64,000 bases of DNA from Hallerella succinigenes (GCF_002797675.1 NZ_PGEX01000001.1:1612001-1676000), one strand, 5' to 3'. Positions 1 through 10,356 are shown, counted from the stretch's first letter. The notes: generated from the sequence alone by a model not told the origin. Program-made: numbers and translations.

Positions 1-704
1 GCAACGTTGGTGAAATCACTTCCCGTCGTCGCGGTGGTGGCCACAAGAAGGCTTACCGTATTATTGACTTCAAGCGTAATCGTGTTGGTATTCCGTGCAC
101 GGTTGAAACGATTGAATACGATCCGAACCGTTCTGCGCGCATCGCTCTCGTGAAGTATGCAGATGGCAAGCGTCAGTACATCATCGCTCCGGCTAACATC
201 AAGGTCGGCGATGTGCTCAACTCCGGTGTCGGTGCTGAATACCGCATTGGTAATGCTCTTCCGCTGAAGGACATTCCGCTCAACGCTACGATTCACAACG
301 TCGAAATGATTCCGGGCAAGGGTGCTCAGATTGCTCGATCCGCCGGTGCTGGTGCGGAACTCATTGCGAAGGATGGCAAGCTCTGCCAGGTCCGTCTCCC
401 GAGTGGTGAAATCCGCTACATTCCGGAAGATGCTCTCGCAACGATCGGCCAGGTTTCCAACATCGACCACATGAATGAATCTTCGGGTTCTGCAGGTCGA
501 TCCCGTTGGCTCGGTATTCGTCCGTCCGTTCGCGGTGTCGTGATGAACCCGGTCGACCACCCGCTCGGTGGTGGTGAAGGTCGAACCTCTGGTGGTCGTC
601 ACCCGGTTTCTCCGTGGGGCAAGCCGGCCAAGGGTAAGAAAACTCGTAACAACAAGCGTACAGACCACTACATCGTGCGTCGTCGCCAGAAGAAGAGGGC
701 ATAA
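1..704 (+). CDS. rplB: 50S ribosomal protein L2 (5' partial)
   Basis: Large-subunit protein that helps build the peptidyl-transferase centre and joins the subunits. Only the last 233 residues are here; the frame is open from base 3, and about 40-45 N-terminal residues lie upstream of the window. The C-terminal [11 protein letters not shown] stretch followed by [12 protein letters not shown] is diagnostic of L2. The stop is 3 nt before rpsS, as in the canonical S10 operon order. Confidence 0.97.
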   Translation, partial: NVGEITSRRRGGGHKKAYRIIDFKRNRVGIPCTVETIEYDPNRSARIALVKYADGKRQYIIAPANIKVGDVLNSGVGAEYRIGNALPLKDIPLNATIHNVEMIPGKGAQIARSAGAGAELIAKDGKLCQVRLPSGEIRYIPEDALATIGQVSNIDHMNESSGSAGRSRWLGIRPSVRGVVMNPVDHPLGGGEGRTSGGRHPVSPWGKPAKGKKTRNNKRTDHYIVRRRQKKRA

Positions 705-707
705 GCT

Positions 708-988
<281 letters not shown>

Positions 989-989
<1 letters not shown>

Positions 990-1345
990 TGAAAGCTACA
1001 GCAAAAGTAAAGAATATCCGCTACGGTGTGCTCAAGCTCCGTTTGGTTACGGATTTGGTTCGTGGCAAGTCTGTTGATCAGGCTTTCGCAATTCTCTCCG
1101 TTCTTCGCAACAAGAAGAAGGGTGCTCCGATCGTCGAAAACGCTCTCAAGTCCGCTGTTGCGAACTTCAAGCAGAAGGCTCCGGGTGCAGTCACTACGGA
1201 AGAACTCAAGATCGATTCCATCTATGCTGATGGTGCTACGATTATGAAGCGTATGCGTCCGCGTTCCCATGGTAGCGCAGACCGTATCGCCAAGCCTTTG
1301 TCCCACTTGACCGTCGTTGTTGCTGACAACGCTGATAAGGAGTAA
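989..1345 (+). CDS. rplV: 50S ribosomal protein L22
   Basis: 118 residues. L22 contacts all 23S rRNA domains, and its beta-hairpin lines the peptide exit tunnel. The hairpin tip region (MKRMRPRSHGSADRI) and the C-terminal LSHLTVVVAD strand are both recognisable. It starts on the A of the rpsS stop and ends 3 nt before rpsC. Confidence 0.97.
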
Positions 1346-1348
1346 ACT

Positions 1349-2014
1349 ATGGGTCAGAAATCTCATCCGTATGGTCTTCGTCTCGGCGTTATCGATGACT
1401 GGCAGTCCAAGTGGTATGCCGAAAACGATAAGTTCGCAGACTTCCTTTATGAAGATATCGTCCTCCGTCGCTACTTGATGAAGCGCTTCGAACATGCCTC
1501 CCTTGCTAAGGTAGGTATCGAACGCACCGTCAAAAAGGTGAACGTGAACCTCTTCACCGCCCGTCCGGGTGTCGTGATTGGTAAAAAGGGCGAAGAATTG
1601 GATCGTTTGAAGAGCGAACTCCAATATCTTACCGGCAAAGAAATCTATATTAGCGTCCACGAAATCAAGCGTCCGGAAGCTGATGCGAAGCTCGTTGCCG
1701 AAAACATTGCTCGTCAACTTGAAAAGCGTGTTTCCTTCCGTCGCGCGATGAAGCGTGCGATGCAGAGTGCAATGCGCATGGGCGTCGAAGGCGTGAAGAT
1801 TCAGTGCGGTGGCCGTCTCGGTGGTGCTGAAATCGCTCGTGTTGAAAAGTATGCTGAAGGTCGCGTACCTCTGCACACCCTTCGTGCTGATATCGATTAT
1901 GCAACTGCTACCGCTAAGACCGTTTACGGTTCTGTCGGTATCAAGGTCTGGATCATGCACGGCGAAAAAATTGGTAAGGACGTTTTCACGGCCGAACCGA
2001 AGAGAGAGAAGTAA
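1349..2014 (+). CDS. rpsC: 30S ribosomal protein S3
   Basis: 221 residues. S3 sits at the mRNA entry channel and helps unwind mRNA. The N-terminal KH domain carries the GxxG loop in [13 protein letters not shown] (about residues 71-83). The C-terminal domain has the family signature [18 protein letters not shown]. Length and position between rplV and rplP are standard. Confidence 0.97.
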   Translation: MGQKSHPYGLRLGVIDDWQSKWYAENDKFADFLYEDIVLRRYLMKRFEHASLAKVGIERTVKKVNVNLFTARPGVVIGKKGEELDRLKSELQYLTGKEIYISVHEIKRPEADAKLVAENIARQLEKRVSFRRAMKRAMQSAMRMGVEGVKIQCGGRLGGAEIARVEKYAEGRVPLHTLRADIDYATATAKTVYGSVGIKVWIMHGEKIGKDVFTAEPKREK

Positions 2015-2017
2015 ATT

Positions 2018-2431
2018 ATGCTGAGTCCTAAAAGAACTAAGTTCCGCAAAGAACAGAAACGTCGTATGAAGGGACGTGCCACTAGCGGTGACACTCTCGC
2101 TTTCGGCGTGTACGGTATGCAGGCTCTCGAAAAGTGCTGGATCACGGCACGTCAGATCGAAGCTGCTCGTATTACGATGCCCCGTACCATCAAGCGTGGT
2201 GGTCACGTTTGGATCCGCATTTTCCCGAGCAAGCCGGTTACGCGTCACCCTGCCGAAGCCCGTATGGGTAAGGGTAAGGGCGCTGTCGAATTCTGGGCTG
2301 CAGTGGTTCTCCCGGGCCGCATCATGTTCGAAATGGATGGCGTTGATCGCGATCTCGCTTTCAAGGCTCTCCGTGATGCAGCACAGAAGTTGCCGATCAA
2401 AGTTAAAATCGTGGAGGCTTCGGAAATTTAA
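2018..2431 (+). CDS. rplP: 50S ribosomal protein L16
   Basis: 137 residues. L16 lies near the A-site tRNA elbow and completes the peptidyl-transferase region. It shows the typical start [19 protein letters not shown] and the RMGKGKG motif at about residues 82-88. Its stop overlaps the rpmC start (TAATG). Confidence 0.97.
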   Translation: MLSPKRTKFRKEQKRRMKGRATSGDTLAFGVYGMQALEKCWITARQIEAARITMPRTIKRGGHVWIRIFPSKPVTRHPAEARMGKGKGAVEFWAAVVLPGRIMFEMDGVDRDLAFKALRDAAQKLPIKVKIVEASEI

Positions 2432-2625
2432 TGAAAGCATGCGAACTCAAAGAATTGAGCACCGAACAGCTTCAGGAAAAGCTCTCTCAGCTCAACCTCG
2501 ACTTGTTCAACAACCGGTTCTCTGCTAAGACTGGCAACAGCGTAGAGAAGCCTGTGACGGCACGCGCTATCCGTAAGGACATCGCACGCGTCAAGACCAT
2601 TCTTACCGAAAGGGCCAAGGCTTAA
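2431..2625 (+). CDS. rpmC: 50S ribosomal protein L29
   Basis: 64 residues, a normal length for this small helical-hairpin protein at the tunnel exit, where it neighbours L23 and contributes to the docking site for trigger factor and SRP. The [21 protein letters not shown] helix and the [14 protein letters not shown] helix match L29. It is fused to the rplP stop by a one-base overlap. Confidence 0.95.
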   Translation: MKACELKELSTEQLQEKLSQLNLDLFNNRFSAKTGNSVEKPVTARAIRKDIARVKTILTERAKA

Positions 2626-2642
2626 GCCGGCAGGAGCAAAAA

Positions 2643-2897
2643 ATGGATAGAAACTCTCGTAAAGTGAGACAGGGTGTCGTTTCGTCTAGCGCTATGGACA
2701 AGACGATCACGGTTGTGGTTGAAGACCGCAAGCGTCACCCGATTTACAACAAGATCATGAAATCCACGTCTAAGTTCAAGGCTCATGACGAAAAGAATGA
2801 AGCCGAAGTGGGCGATACCGTGGAAATTATGGAAACCCGTCCCCTTTCCGCAACGAAGCGCTGGCGCTTGGTTCGGATCGTGGCTAAGAAGAAGTAA
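2643..2897 (+). CDS. rpsQ: 30S ribosomal protein S17
   Basis: 84 residues. This OB-fold protein is a primary 16S rRNA binder. The start [19 protein letters not shown] and the later [20 protein letters not shown] (about residues 56-75) are the classic S17 signatures. A GGAG ribosome-binding site lies 6-8 nt before the ATG. Confidence 0.96.
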   Translation: MDRNSRKVRQGVVSSSAMDKTITVVVEDRKRHPIYNKIMKSTSKFKAHDEKNEAEVGDTVEIMETRPLSATKRWRLVRIVAKKK

Positions 2898-2921
2898 TCC
2901 TTCTGGAGTAAGGCGAATACT

Positions 2922-3290
2922 ATGATTCAAGAAGAAACAAGACTGGTCGTGGCCGATAACAGCGGTGCGAAAGAAGTCGCCTGCATCCGAGTTTTGGGTG
3001 GATCTAACCGACGCTATGCCAGCATCGGTGACGTCATCAAGGTAGCTGTCAAGGACGCTATCCCCCAGAGCAAGGTGAAGAAAGGCTCTGTTGCAGATGC
3101 TGTCGTGGTCCGTACACGCAAGGAAATCAGTCGTAAGGACGGATCCCTGATCCGTTTCGATGATAACGCTGTCGTCCTCATTACGAAAGACGGCGAACCC
3201 CGTGGAACCCGTATCTTTGGACCTGTGGCCCGCGAACTTCGTGACCGCAATTTCACAAAGATTATCTCTCTCGCACCCGAGGTGCTCTAA
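2922..3290 (+). CDS. rplN: 50S ribosomal protein L14
   Basis: 122 residues, the standard length. L14 forms an inter-subunit bridge with 16S helix 14. The first residues [19 protein letters not shown] and the C-terminal [20 protein letters not shown] are near-canonical. The stop overlaps the rplX start by one base (TAATG). Confidence 0.97.
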   Translation: MIQEETRLVVADNSGAKEVACIRVLGGSNRRYASIGDVIKVAVKDAIPQSKVKKGSVADAVVVRTRKEISRKDGSLIRFDDNAVVLITKDGEPRGTRIFGPVARELRDRNFTKIISLAPEVL

Positions 3291-3595
3291 TGTCTAACAT
3301 CAAGAAGAACGATAACGTGAAGGTTATCTCCGGCTCCTATAAGGGAAAGACCGGTGCCGTGCTCAGCGTTGATCCGAAGAAGGGTCGCGTGATTGTTGCT
3401 GGCGTGAACGTTCACAAGCGTCATGAAAAGCCGAGCCAGACCAATCAGACTGGTGGCATCGTTGAAAAGGAACTCCCGATTGACATCTCTAACGTGATGC
3501 TTCTCGAAGGTTCCACTCCGGTTCGTACTCGTCGTGTCCGTGAAGCGGGCAAGAAGAGCGTTCGCGTGAGCGTCAAGTCCGGAAAGGCTCTGTGA
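3290..3595 (+). CDS. rplX: 50S ribosomal protein L24
   Basis: 101 residues. L24 is an assembly initiator for the large subunit. It has the N-terminal KOW motif ([19 protein letters not shown], about residues 7-25) and the central INVHKRH-like stretch ([13 protein letters not shown]). It lies between rplN and rplE. Confidence 0.96.
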   Translation: MSNIKKNDNVKVISGSYKGKTGAVLSVDPKKGRVIVAGVNVHKRHEKPSQTNQTGGIVEKELPIDISNVMLLEGSTPVRTRRVREAGKKSVRVSVKSGKAL

Positions 3596-3605
3596 GGTCG
3601 TAACA

Positions 3606-4148
3606 ATGAGCACAATGAAGAAAGATGTTTACGAAAAGACCGTCGTTCCGGCTCTCCAGGAAAAGTTCGGTTATAAGAACGTAATGCAGATTCCGCGTCT
3701 GCAGAAGATCGTTATCAACATGGGTGTTGGTGACGCAGCTTCCAATCGCAAGATCTTGGACGAAGCGCTCGACACACTCGCCGCTATCACCGGTCAGAAG
3801 CCGATCGTGACGAAGGCTCGCAAGGCTATTTCCAATTTCAAGCTCCGCGAAGGTCTTGGAATCGGCGCTAAGGTGACCCTCCACGGCGAAAACATGTGGG
3901 ATTTCCTCTATCGCTTTATCAACATTTCCTTGCCGCGTGTGCGTGACTTCCGTGGTCTTCCGCGTCGCGGTTTTGATGGCAGCGGTAACTACACGCTCGG
4001 CATCAAGGAACAGTCGATCTTTGTGGAAATCGATATTGACAAAATCTCTACGACTCTCGGTATGGACATTTCCTTCGTGACTTCCGCTAAGACGGACGAC
4101 GAAGGTCGTGCTCTGCTCGAAGGTCTTGGTCTCCCCTTCAGGAAGTAA
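3606..4148 (+). CDS. rplE: 50S ribosomal protein L5
   Basis: 180 residues. L5 binds 5S rRNA and contacts the P-site tRNA. Family hallmarks are [16 protein letters not shown] at about residues 28-43, [20 protein letters not shown] in the middle, and [21 protein letters not shown]. The start ATG follows a GAGGT ribosome-binding site. Confidence 0.97.
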   Translation: MSTMKKDVYEKTVVPALQEKFGYKNVMQIPRLQKIVINMGVGDAASNRKILDEALDTLAAITGQKPIVTKARKAISNFKLREGLGIGAKVTLHGENMWDFLYRFINISLPRVRDFRGLPRRGFDGSGNYTLGIKEQSIFVEIDIDKISTTLGMDISFVTSAKTDDEGRALLEGLGLPFRK

Positions 4149-4156
4149 GGTATACC

Positions 4157-4342
4157 ATGGCAAGCAGAAGAATGATTGAAAAGTGCAAGCGCACTCCGAA
4201 ATACACGGTTCGTGGGTATCATCGCTGCAAGCGTTGCGGTAGACCGCACGCTTACATGCGTCGCTTCGGTTTGTGCCGTATTTGCTTCCGCGAAATGGCA
4301 CTCGCCGGTGAAATCCCGGGTATCACCAAATCTTCCTGGTAA
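4157..4342 (+). CDS. rpsN: 30S ribosomal protein S14, zinc-binding (short) type
   Basis: 61 residues. This is the short zinc-containing S14 form rather than the ~100-residue zinc-free form: two CxxC pairs are visible (CKRC and CRIC), with the [18 protein letters not shown] signature. A zinc-type S14 and zinc-type L36 in the same window suggest no zinc-sparing replacement at this locus. Confidence 0.97.
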   Translation: MASRRMIEKCKRTPKYTVRGYHRCKRCGRPHAYMRRFGLCRICFREMALAGEIPGITKSSW

Positions 4343-4355
4343 GGAGCATTAAAAA

Positions 4356-4748
4356 ATGGCAACAGATACAATCGCCGATATGCTCACTCGCATCCGCAAT
4401 GCCGTCGCGGCAAAAGCGCCTGTGGTGGACATCCCTGCCAGCAACCAGAAGCGTGAAATCGCTCGCGTTCTGCAGGAAAAAGGTTTCATTAAGAAGTTCG
4501 TCGTCGTTGAAGATGGCAAGCAGGGCATCCTCAAGATCCTTCTCCGCTACACGAACGGCGTTCCGGCAATCCAGGGCATCCAGCGCGTTAGCCGCTCGGG
4601 TCTTCGTATGTACAGCGATGTAGCGAAGCTTCCGCGCGTCCGCAACGGTCTTGGCTATGCTATTATCTCCACTTCTAAAGGTGTGATGACCGATCACGAA
4701 GCTCGCAAGGAAAATGTGGGCGGCGAAGTCATCGCAAAGGTCTGGTGA
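4356..4748 (+). CDS. rpsH: 30S ribosomal protein S8
   Basis: 130 residues. S8 binds helix 21 of 16S rRNA; in E. coli it also represses the spc operon, though no such site was looked for here. The opening TDTIADMLTRIRNA and the C-terminal GLGYAIISTSKGVMTDHEAR plus GGEVIAKVW are typical. Confidence 0.97.
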   Translation: MATDTIADMLTRIRNAVAAKAPVVDIPASNQKREIARVLQEKGFIKKFVVVEDGKQGILKILLRYTNGVPAIQGIQRVSRSGLRMYSDVAKLPRVRNGLGYAIISTSKGVMTDHEARKENVGGEVIAKVW

Positions 4749-4756
4749 GGTAGAAG

Positions 4757-5296
4757 ATGTCTCGTATCGGAAAAGCTATCATTCATATCCCTGCAGACGT
4801 TAAGGTTGCAGTGGATGGACAGAACATCCAGGTCGAAGGCAAACTTGGCAAGCTCTCTACCAAGGTGCACGACCTCATCAAGATCAACCTCGACGGTGAC
4901 AAGCTTTCGTTTGAACGTCCAGATGATTTGAAGTTCAGCCGCGCAATTCACGGCACGACCCGCGCTCTCGTCGCTAACATGGTCGAAGGCGTTTCCAAGG
5001 GTTTCGAAAAGAATCTTGAAATAGTCGGTGTCGGTTACCGCGTGGAACAGAAGGGCAAGGATCTGAACCTTGTTCTCGGCTTCTCCCACCCGGTTATTTA
5101 CAAGGCTCCGGAAGGAATCACCTTGAAGGCTGTTGATCCACTGAAGATCAGCGTCACTGGTATCGATAAGCAGAAAGTTGGCCAGGTTGCAGCAGAAATC
5201 CGCAAGTACCGTCGTCCAGAACCGTATAAGGGCAAGGGCGTTAAGTACGTTGGCGAATATGTCCGCCGCAAGCAGGGCAAGAAGACAGGTAAATAA
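4757..5296 (+). CDS. rplF: 50S ribosomal protein L6
   Basis: 179 residues. This two-domain protein sits near the factor-binding GTPase centre. The start SRIGKAIIHIPADVKV and the C-terminal signature PEPYKGKGVKYVGEYVRRKQ identify it. It is flanked by rpsH and rplR with 8-9 nt spacers. Confidence 0.97.
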   Translation: MSRIGKAIIHIPADVKVAVDGQNIQVEGKLGKLSTKVHDLIKINLDGDKLSFERPDDLKFSRAIHGTTRALVANMVEGVSKGFEKNLEIVGVGYRVEQKGKDLNLVLGFSHPVIYKAPEGITLKAVDPLKISVTGIDKQKVGQVAAEIRKYRRPEPYKGKGVKYVGEYVRRKQGKKTGK

Positions 5297-5305
5297 GGTA
5301 ACGTT

Positions 5306-5677
5306 ATGGCTGTTATTGCAAAGAAAAGACTTGAGTCCAGAATTGCGCGTCATGCACGTGTTCGCAAGACCGTCAACGGTACCCCCGAACGTCCGCGTCT
5401 TGCTGTCCGTCGTACGCTTTCTAACATGATCGCTCAGATCATTGACGACGTTTCTCACAAGTCCTTGGTGCAGGTTTCTACCTCTTCTAAGGATTTCCAG
5501 GCTAAGTTTGGTGAACTCACAAAGACCGAACAGAGCAAGAAACTCGGTAATCTCATCGCTGATGAAGCGAAGGCTAAGGGCATCTCTGCTGTTGTCTTCG
5601 ATCGTGGCGGTTACATTTATCACGGTCGCGTTCAGGCTCTCGCAGAGGGAGCTCGTGAAGGCGGACTCCAATTCTAA
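5306..5677 (+). CDS. rplR: 50S ribosomal protein L18
   Basis: 123 residues. L18 binds 5S rRNA together with L5. The basic N-terminus and the conserved [20 protein letters not shown] segment are seen, and the C-terminal [20 protein letters not shown] is the family signature. The gene ends 10 nt before the rpsE start. Confidence 0.97.
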   Translation: MAVIAKKRLESRIARHARVRKTVNGTPERPRLAVRRTLSNMIAQIIDDVSHKSLVQVSTSSKDFQAKFGELTKTEQSKKLGNLIADEAKAKGISAVVFDRGGYIYHGRVQALAEGAREGGLQF

Positions 5678-5687
5678 GAGGTACACT

Positions 5688-6170
5688 TTGGAACGCGAAG
5701 CTCAAGTTTCTGAATTTGAAGACAGAGTTGTGCACATCAATCGCTGTGCCAAGACCGTGAAGGGCGGCCGTCGCATGTCCTTCAGCGCTCTCGTTGTCGT
5801 CGGCAACAAGAAGGGCAAGATTGGTGTTGGCCTCGGCAAGGCTAAGGAAGTTTCCGAAGCTATCCGTAAGGGTACCGAAGCGGCTCAGCGCAACCTTATC
5901 GAAGTGAACGTTCAAGACGGAACCATTCCGCACGACATCGAAATCAAGTATGGAGCAACTCGCATCCGCTTGATTCCGGCTGCTCCTGGTACTGGCGTTA
6001 TCGCCGGTGCTGCGGCTCGTGCGGTTTTGGAACTCGCTGGCGTCCACAACATTCTTACCAAGATCTATGGTTCTTCCAATCCGAGCACCGTGGTGCAGGC
6101 TTGCATCGAAGGTCTCACTTCTCAGAAGAACAAAAATGACTACGCTGTATTGCGCGGTCAGAACGCCTGA
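5688..6170 (+). CDS. rpsE: 30S ribosomal protein S5
   Basis: 160 residues. S5 is a decoding-fidelity protein at the mRNA entry site. I chose the TTG at 5688 because it follows an AAGAGGT ribosome-binding site and gives a normal S5 N-terminus. Upstream in-frame starts lie inside rplR and would add about 80 unrelated residues. The double-stranded-RNA-binding-like domain (FEDRVVHINRCAKTVKGGRR) and the GVGLGKAKEV loop are conserved. Confidence 0.94.
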   Translation: MEREAQVSEFEDRVVHINRCAKTVKGGRRMSFSALVVVGNKKGKIGVGLGKAKEVSEAIRKGTEAAQRNLIEVNVQDGTIPHDIEIKYGATRIRLIPAAPGTGVIAGAAARAVLELAGVHNILTKIYGSSNPSTVVQACIEGLTSQKNKNDYAVLRGQNA

Positions 6171-6180
6171 GGTCTAAGAA

Positions 6181-6360
6181 ATGAAAAAAGTGAGAATTAC
6201 CCAAGTTAAGGGAACGATCCACACCCAGCCGAAGCATAGAGCGAACATTGCTGCTCTCGGTCTTCACGGTATTGGAACCTCTAACGAAATCGAACTGAAT
6301 CCGGCTATCCAAGGCATGATCAATGCAGTTCGTTTCTTGATCAAGGTCGAGGAGATTTAA
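6181..6360 (+). CDS. rpmD: 50S ribosomal protein L30
   Basis: 59 residues. A small ATG-started gene fits exactly between rpsE and rplO, where rpmD is expected. It opens MKKVRITQVKGTIHTQPKHR, continues with the L30-like ALGLHGIGTSNEI segment, and ends with IRFLIKVEEI-like residues. The stop is 2 nt before the rplO ATG. Confidence 0.93.
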   Translation: MKKVRITQVKGTIHTQPKHRANIAALGLHGIGTSNEIELNPAIQGMINAVRFLIKVEEI

Positions 6361-6362
6361 TC

Positions 6363-6806
6363 ATGCAACTCAATAGTATCAATGCTGCCAAGAGTGCCCT
6401 TACGAAGGGACGTAAGCGTATCGGCCGTGGTCCGGGCTCCGGTTGGGGTACGACTGGCGGTCGTGGTCAGAAGGGTGCTGGCGCTCGTAAGAGTGCTAAG
6501 GCCGGTCGTGTTGCTTTCGAAGGTGGCCAGATGCCGATGCATCGCCGTATTCCGAAGCGCGGCTTCAAGTCCCAGTTCGTGCGTGATACGCAGATCGTGA
6601 ACCTCAAGGCTATCGAAAACTCCGGCGTTGTTGAATTCGACGCAAAGGTTCTTTTCGACCAGGGTCTCGTCCGCAGTGTCAAGAAGCCGATCAAGGTTCT
6701 TGGTTACGGCACGATCACTAAGGCTGTCACTCTCAAAGTCAACGCTATCAGCGAAAAGGCCAAGGCGGCTGTTGAAGCTGCTGGCGGCAAAGTTGAGATC
6801 GTCTAA
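6363..6806 (+). CDS. rplO: 50S ribosomal protein L15
   Basis: 147 residues. L15 is a late assembly protein of the large subunit. The glycine/arginine-rich N-terminal tail (KRIGRGPGSGWGTTGGRGQK, about residues 17-36) threads into rRNA in known structures. The C-terminal globular part includes KVLGYGTITKAVTLKV. It lies immediately upstream of secY. Confidence 0.97.
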   Translation: MQLNSINAAKSALTKGRKRIGRGPGSGWGTTGGRGQKGAGARKSAKAGRVAFEGGQMPMHRRIPKRGFKSQFVRDTQIVNLKAIENSGVVEFDAKVLFDQGLVRSVKKPIKVLGYGTITKAVTLKVNAISEKAKAAVEAAGGKVEIV

Positions 6807-6808
6807 TA

Positions 6809-8170
6809 ATGGAAGCTCTGAAGAAAGCTATTGACGGTTTCGTCAACGCCTTCAAGATGGAAGACCTGAGGAAGAGAATCCTCTTTACCTTGGGGCTTCT
6901 TATCGTGTATCGCATCGGCTCGCATATCACCATTCCGGGTGTGGATGCTACGGTTTTGGCTGAATACTTCCGTAACAGTAACAATATGTTCGGTTTGTAT
7001 GACTCCTTCACCGGCGGTGCTTTCGCTAAGGCTACGGTTTTTGCCTTGGGCATTATGCCGTACATCAGCGCAAGCATTATCATCCAGTTGATGGGATCGG
7101 TGATTCCTGCGATTCAGATGCTTCAGAAAGAAGGCCAAGAAGGTCGCGCTAAGCTGAATCAGTATACGCGCTACTTCACGGTTCTCCTCGGTGCTCTTCA
7201 GGGCTGGGGCGTGGCCGTTTGGCTTTCTAGCTTGAAAATTTCCACCGCAACCGGTACAGGTGTTTCTGTGCTTACGGACGGTTTCCAGTCCGGGCTTGGA
7301 AATATCGGCTTCCGGTTACTTGCTACGCTTACCTTCACCACGGGAACTATCTTTGTAATGTATCTCGGTGAGAGAATCACTGCAAAGGGTGTTGGTAACG
7401 GAATCTCCCTGATAATCTTCGCCGGTATCGTAGGCGGACTTCCGAGAGCATTCTTCCGCGAACTTGAAATGTTTACCGAAGGCATTCAGCCGCTCGCTAT
7501 CGAAATTTTCATTTTGGCAGTGGTTGTGGCTATCATCGGTTTCATCGTGTACGTGGAACAAGCTGTTCGTCGTATTCCGCTTCAGAGCCCGCGCAGAGTG
7601 GTCGGACGCAAGGTGATGGGTGGCCAGGCTAGCTATTTGCCGTTCAAGGTGAATACGGCTGGTGTCATTCCGGTTATCTTTGCTTCTTCCATTATGTTCG
7701 TGCCCGCGATTATCGCTTCGTGGATGCCAAACGTGAGCTGGGCTCAAACCTTTGCAAGCGTCTTCATTCCTGGCCATCTCACGTATAGTGTGATTTTCGC
7801 CGTGCTGATTATCTTTTTTACTTACTTCTATACGGCTATCCAGTACAATCCCACTGACATTGCGGATAACCTCAAGAAGTCGGGTGGTTTTATTCCGGGC
7901 ATTCGTCCGGGAAAGAAGACCGCTGAGTATATTGACCACATTTTGACTCGCATTTCGCTTCCGGGATCCATTTTCCTGGCTGTAATTAGCGTTGGTCCGC
8001 TTCATTTGAAAGACGCTTTGAATATGTCTTTCTATATTGGTGGCACCTCGGTCTTGATCGTGGTCGGTGTTGCGTTGGATACGCTTCGTCAACTCGAAGC
8101 CCATCTCAATACGAATAACTACGCAGGTTTCCTTAAACATGGCCGCATTCGCGGCAGGATGGCGTCCTAG
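6809..8170 (+). CDS. secY: Preprotein translocase subunit SecY
   Basis: 453 residues. This is the channel subunit of the Sec translocon, with about ten predicted membrane helices. Recognisable points are the GALPYISASI-like plug region ([17 protein letters not shown]) and the cytoplasmic loop with [15 protein letters not shown]-like sequence. The gene is 2 nt after rplO, and its TAG stop overlaps the GTG start of infA. No adk or map follows it, unlike in many bacteria. Confidence 0.97.
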   Translation: MEALKKAIDGFVNAFKMEDLRKRILFTLGLLIVYRIGSHITIPGVDATVLAEYFRNSNNMFGLYDSFTGGAFAKATVFALGIMPYISASIIIQLMGSVIPAIQMLQKEGQEGRAKLNQYTRYFTVLLGALQGWGVAVWLSSLKISTATGTGVSVLTDGFQSGLGNIGFRLLATLTFTTGTIFVMYLGERITAKGVGNGISLIIFAGIVGGLPRAFFRELEMFTEGIQPLAIEIFILAVVVAIIGFIVYVEQAVRRIPLQSPRRVVGRKVMGGQASYLPFKVNTAGVIPVIFASSIMFVPAIIASWMPNVSWAQTFASVFIPGHLTYSVIFAVLIIFFTYFYTAIQYNPTDIADNLKKSGGFIPGIRPGKKTAEYIDHILTRISLPGSIFLAVISVGPLHLKDALNMSFYIGGTSVLIVVGVALDTLRQLEAHLNTNNYAGFLKHGRIRGRMAS

Positions 8171-8388
8171 TGGCTAAAGAAGAAGGCATTCAAGTAGAAG
8201 GCGTTGTGTTGGAAGCTCTTCCAAACGCGTTCTTCCGTGTTGGCCTTGAAAATGGTCACGAGATTCTCGCACATGTTTCTGGAAAAATGCGCCGGCATTT
8301 TATCCGCATCTTGCCGGATGACAAAGTGTTGGTCGAAATTTCCCCGTACGATCTGTCTCGGGGAAGGATCACCTACCGTTACAAGTAA
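8170..8388 (+). CDS. infA: Translation initiation factor IF-1
   Basis: 72 residues, the standard length. This single OB-fold binds the ribosomal A site during initiation. The start is GTG, overlapping the secY stop (TAGTG), so the two are likely translationally coupled. Family landmarks are [20 protein letters not shown], the [17 protein letters not shown] core and the [12 protein letters not shown] end. Confidence 0.97.
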   Translation: MAKEEGIQVEGVVLEALPNAFFRVGLENGHEILAHVSGKMRRHFIRILPDDKVLVEISPYDLSRGRITYRYK

Positions 8389-8412
8389 TAGGGACAAAAA
8401 AGGTTAGAACCT

Positions 8413-8529
8413 ATGAAAATCAAAGCCTCCATCAAACCTAGATGTGAAAACTGCAAGATCGTTCGTCGCAAGGGCGTTCTTCGCATCATCTGTTCTAAGA
8501 ATCCCCGTCACAAGCAGAGACAGGGTTAG
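8413..8529 (+). CDS. rpmJ: 50S ribosomal protein L36 (zinc-binding type)
   Basis: 38 residues. The ATG-to-TAG frame opens [20 protein letters not shown], with the CxxC pair, then a later Cys and His ([14 protein letters not shown]) completing a zinc-ribbon. Size and the position between infA and rpsM are canonical. Confidence 0.96.
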   Translation: MKIKASIKPRCENCKIVRRKGVLRIICSKNPRHKQRQG

Positions 8530-8537
8530 GAGATTTT

Positions 8538-8906
8538 ATGGCACGTATTGCTGGTGTCGACTTGCCGAGAAACAAGACCGTCGAGTATGGTCTGACGGCT
8601 ATCTACGGAGTCGGTCTTTTCACCTCTCGTAAGATCTGCGCTCAGTTGGGCATCGATCTGAAGAAGAAGTGCGATGATTTGACTGAAGAAGAACAAGGTA
8701 AGATTCGTCACGTTCTCGAAGACGAATATTCTGTGGAAGGTCAGCTTCGTGCAGAAACGACCTTGAATATCAAGCGTCTTCAAGATATCGGATGCTATCG
8801 CGGAACCCGTCATATGAAGCATTTGCCGGCCCGTGGTCAGCGTACCCGTACAAACGCTCGCACTCGCAAGGGTCCGAAGAAGACCGTTGCTAACAAGAAG
8901 AAGTAA
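8538..8906 (+). CDS. rpsM: 30S ribosomal protein S13
   Basis: 122 residues. S13 is in the head of the small subunit and contacts P-site tRNA and L5. The helix-two-turn-helix start ([18 protein letters not shown]) and the C-terminal signature [20 protein letters not shown] are clear. A TAGGAG ribosome-binding site precedes the ATG. Confidence 0.97.
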   Translation: MARIAGVDLPRNKTVEYGLTAIYGVGLFTSRKICAQLGIDLKKKCDDLTEEEQGKIRHVLEDEYSVEGQLRAETTLNIKRLQDIGCYRGTRHMKHLPARGQRTRTNARTRKGPKKTVANKKK

Positions 8907-8917
8907 GGAGACGATCC

Positions 8918-9355
8918 GTGGCAGACGAAGAAGTTAAAGAAACCGTTCCGGCCGCTGCAGAAACTGCTGCTCCCGCCGAAGAAAAGGTTAAGAAAGGTAA
9001 GAAGCGTGTTGACGTTCAGGGTATCGCCTGCGTTAACGCATCCTTCAACAACACTATCGTGTCGATCACTGACGCTCGTGGCAACGTGGTTGCTTGGGGT
9101 TCTCCGGGAAACTCTGGTTTCAAGGGCTCCCGCAAGAGCACTCCGTTCGCGGCTCAGCTCGCTGCTGAAGCAGCTGCGCACAAGGCATACGACCTCGGCA
9201 TTCGCAAGGTTGATGTGCGCGTGAAGGGCGCAGGTGGTGGACGTGAATCCGCCGTTCGCGCTATCAAGAACGCTGGCATCGAAGTGCTGACGATTCGTGA
9301 CGTGACCGGTGTTCCGCACAACGGATGCCGTCCTAAGAAGAAGAGAAGAGTTTAA
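8918..9355 (+). CDS. rpsK: 30S ribosomal protein S11
   Basis: 145 residues with a GTG start behind AAGGAG. S11 is a platform protein near the mRNA exit and E site. The conserved part runs from about residue 25 ([20 protein letters not shown]) to the C-terminal [16 protein letters not shown]. The first ~25 residues form an extra acidic/alanine-rich tail ([20 protein letters not shown]), so the protein is longer than the usual ~130 residues. rpsD does not follow, although it does in many genomes. Confidence 0.96.
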   Translation: MADEEVKETVPAAAETAAPAEEKVKKGKKRVDVQGIACVNASFNNTIVSITDARGNVVAWGSPGNSGFKGSRKSTPFAAQLAAEAAAHKAYDLGIRKVDVRVKGAGGGRESAVRAIKNAGIEVLTIRDVTGVPHNGCRPKKKRRV

Positions 9356-9376
9356 TCTCAACAGGGGAAAACGCCA

Positions 9377-10351
9377 ATGATGTGGAAATCTCTCCAAATG
9401 CCTCGCAGTTTCCAGAAAGTGGAAACAGGCGAAGACGGACGCTACGCCAAGTTTGTCGTGGAAGCCCTGGAACGCGGTTGGGGCATTACTGTCGGTAATG
9501 CTCTTCGCCGTACGCTCCTTTCCTCGCTGCAAGGTGCTGCAATCGTCTCCGTGAAAATCGCTGGAGTCGAGAAGGAATTCTCGTCTATTCCGGGAGTGAA
9601 GGAAGATGTCACGGACATTATCCTGAACTTGAAGAGCATTCGCGTTAAGCTGCTCTCCGACCACGACGAAACGCTTCGCTTGGATATGTCTGGCGACGGT
9701 GAAATCACCGCTGCAAACATCGAGGAGAATCCCAACGTGGTGATCCTTACCCCGGATGTCCATATTGCGACGCTCTCCGGAAATGCATCTTTGAGCATGG
9801 AGCTCAAGGTCTCTTCTGGACGCGGCTATGTGGTTGCAGACGAGTTGAAGAACCCGGACGCCCCGATTGGTGAAATCGCCATGGATGCAAACTTCAACCC
9901 GGTTTTGAAGGTTGCTATGCATGTGAGCGACACTCGCGTGGGTCAGAAGACGGACTACAACCGTTTGGAATTGGAAATCACGACCGACGGTTCCATCGAT
10001 CCGGAAGACGCTCTTGCTTATGCAGCAAAGCTCCTTGTGGATCACTTGGAAGCCTTCATCAACTTCGAAGGGGATCTCGCATCTCCGGAAGAAATGGTTG
10101 AAGACGAAGAACGTCAGCGTATTGCCGGCCGTCTTCGTATGCGCGTGGACGAACTTGAACTCTCCGTTCGTTCCAGCAACTGCCTTCGTATGGCCAACAT
10201 CCATACGATTGCAGAACTTGTTCGCAATAAGGAACAGGACATGCTGAAATACAAGAACTTCGGTAGGAAGTCCTTGGTTGAACTTAACGACGTATTGACA
10301 TCGATGGGTCTCAGCTTCGGCATGAACGTCGATGAATACTTGAAGGATTAA
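9377..10351 (+). CDS. rpoA: RNA polymerase alpha subunit
   Basis: 324 residues. This is the scaffold for RNA polymerase assembly and a contact for activators. The N-terminal dimerisation domain has the ALERGWGITVGNALRRTLLS segment. The C-terminal DNA/activator-binding domain has NIHTIAELVRNKEQDMLKYK and NFGRKSLVELNDVL (about residues 275-305). An AGGGGAAAA-type ribosome-binding site precedes tandem ATG codons; I used the first. Confidence 0.97.
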   Translation: MMWKSLQMPRSFQKVETGEDGRYAKFVVEALERGWGITVGNALRRTLLSSLQGAAIVSVKIAGVEKEFSSIPGVKEDVTDIILNLKSIRVKLLSDHDETLRLDMSGDGEITAANIEENPNVVILTPDVHIATLSGNASLSMELKVSSGRGYVVADELKNPDAPIGEIAMDANFNPVLKVAMHVSDTRVGQKTDYNRLELEITTDGSIDPEDALAYAAKLLVDHLEAFINFEGDLASPEEMVEDEERQRIAGRLRMRVDELELSVRSSNCLRMANIHTIAELVRNKEQDMLKYKNFGRKSLVELNDVLTSMGLSFGMNVDEYLKD

Positions 10352-10356
10352 GAAAA

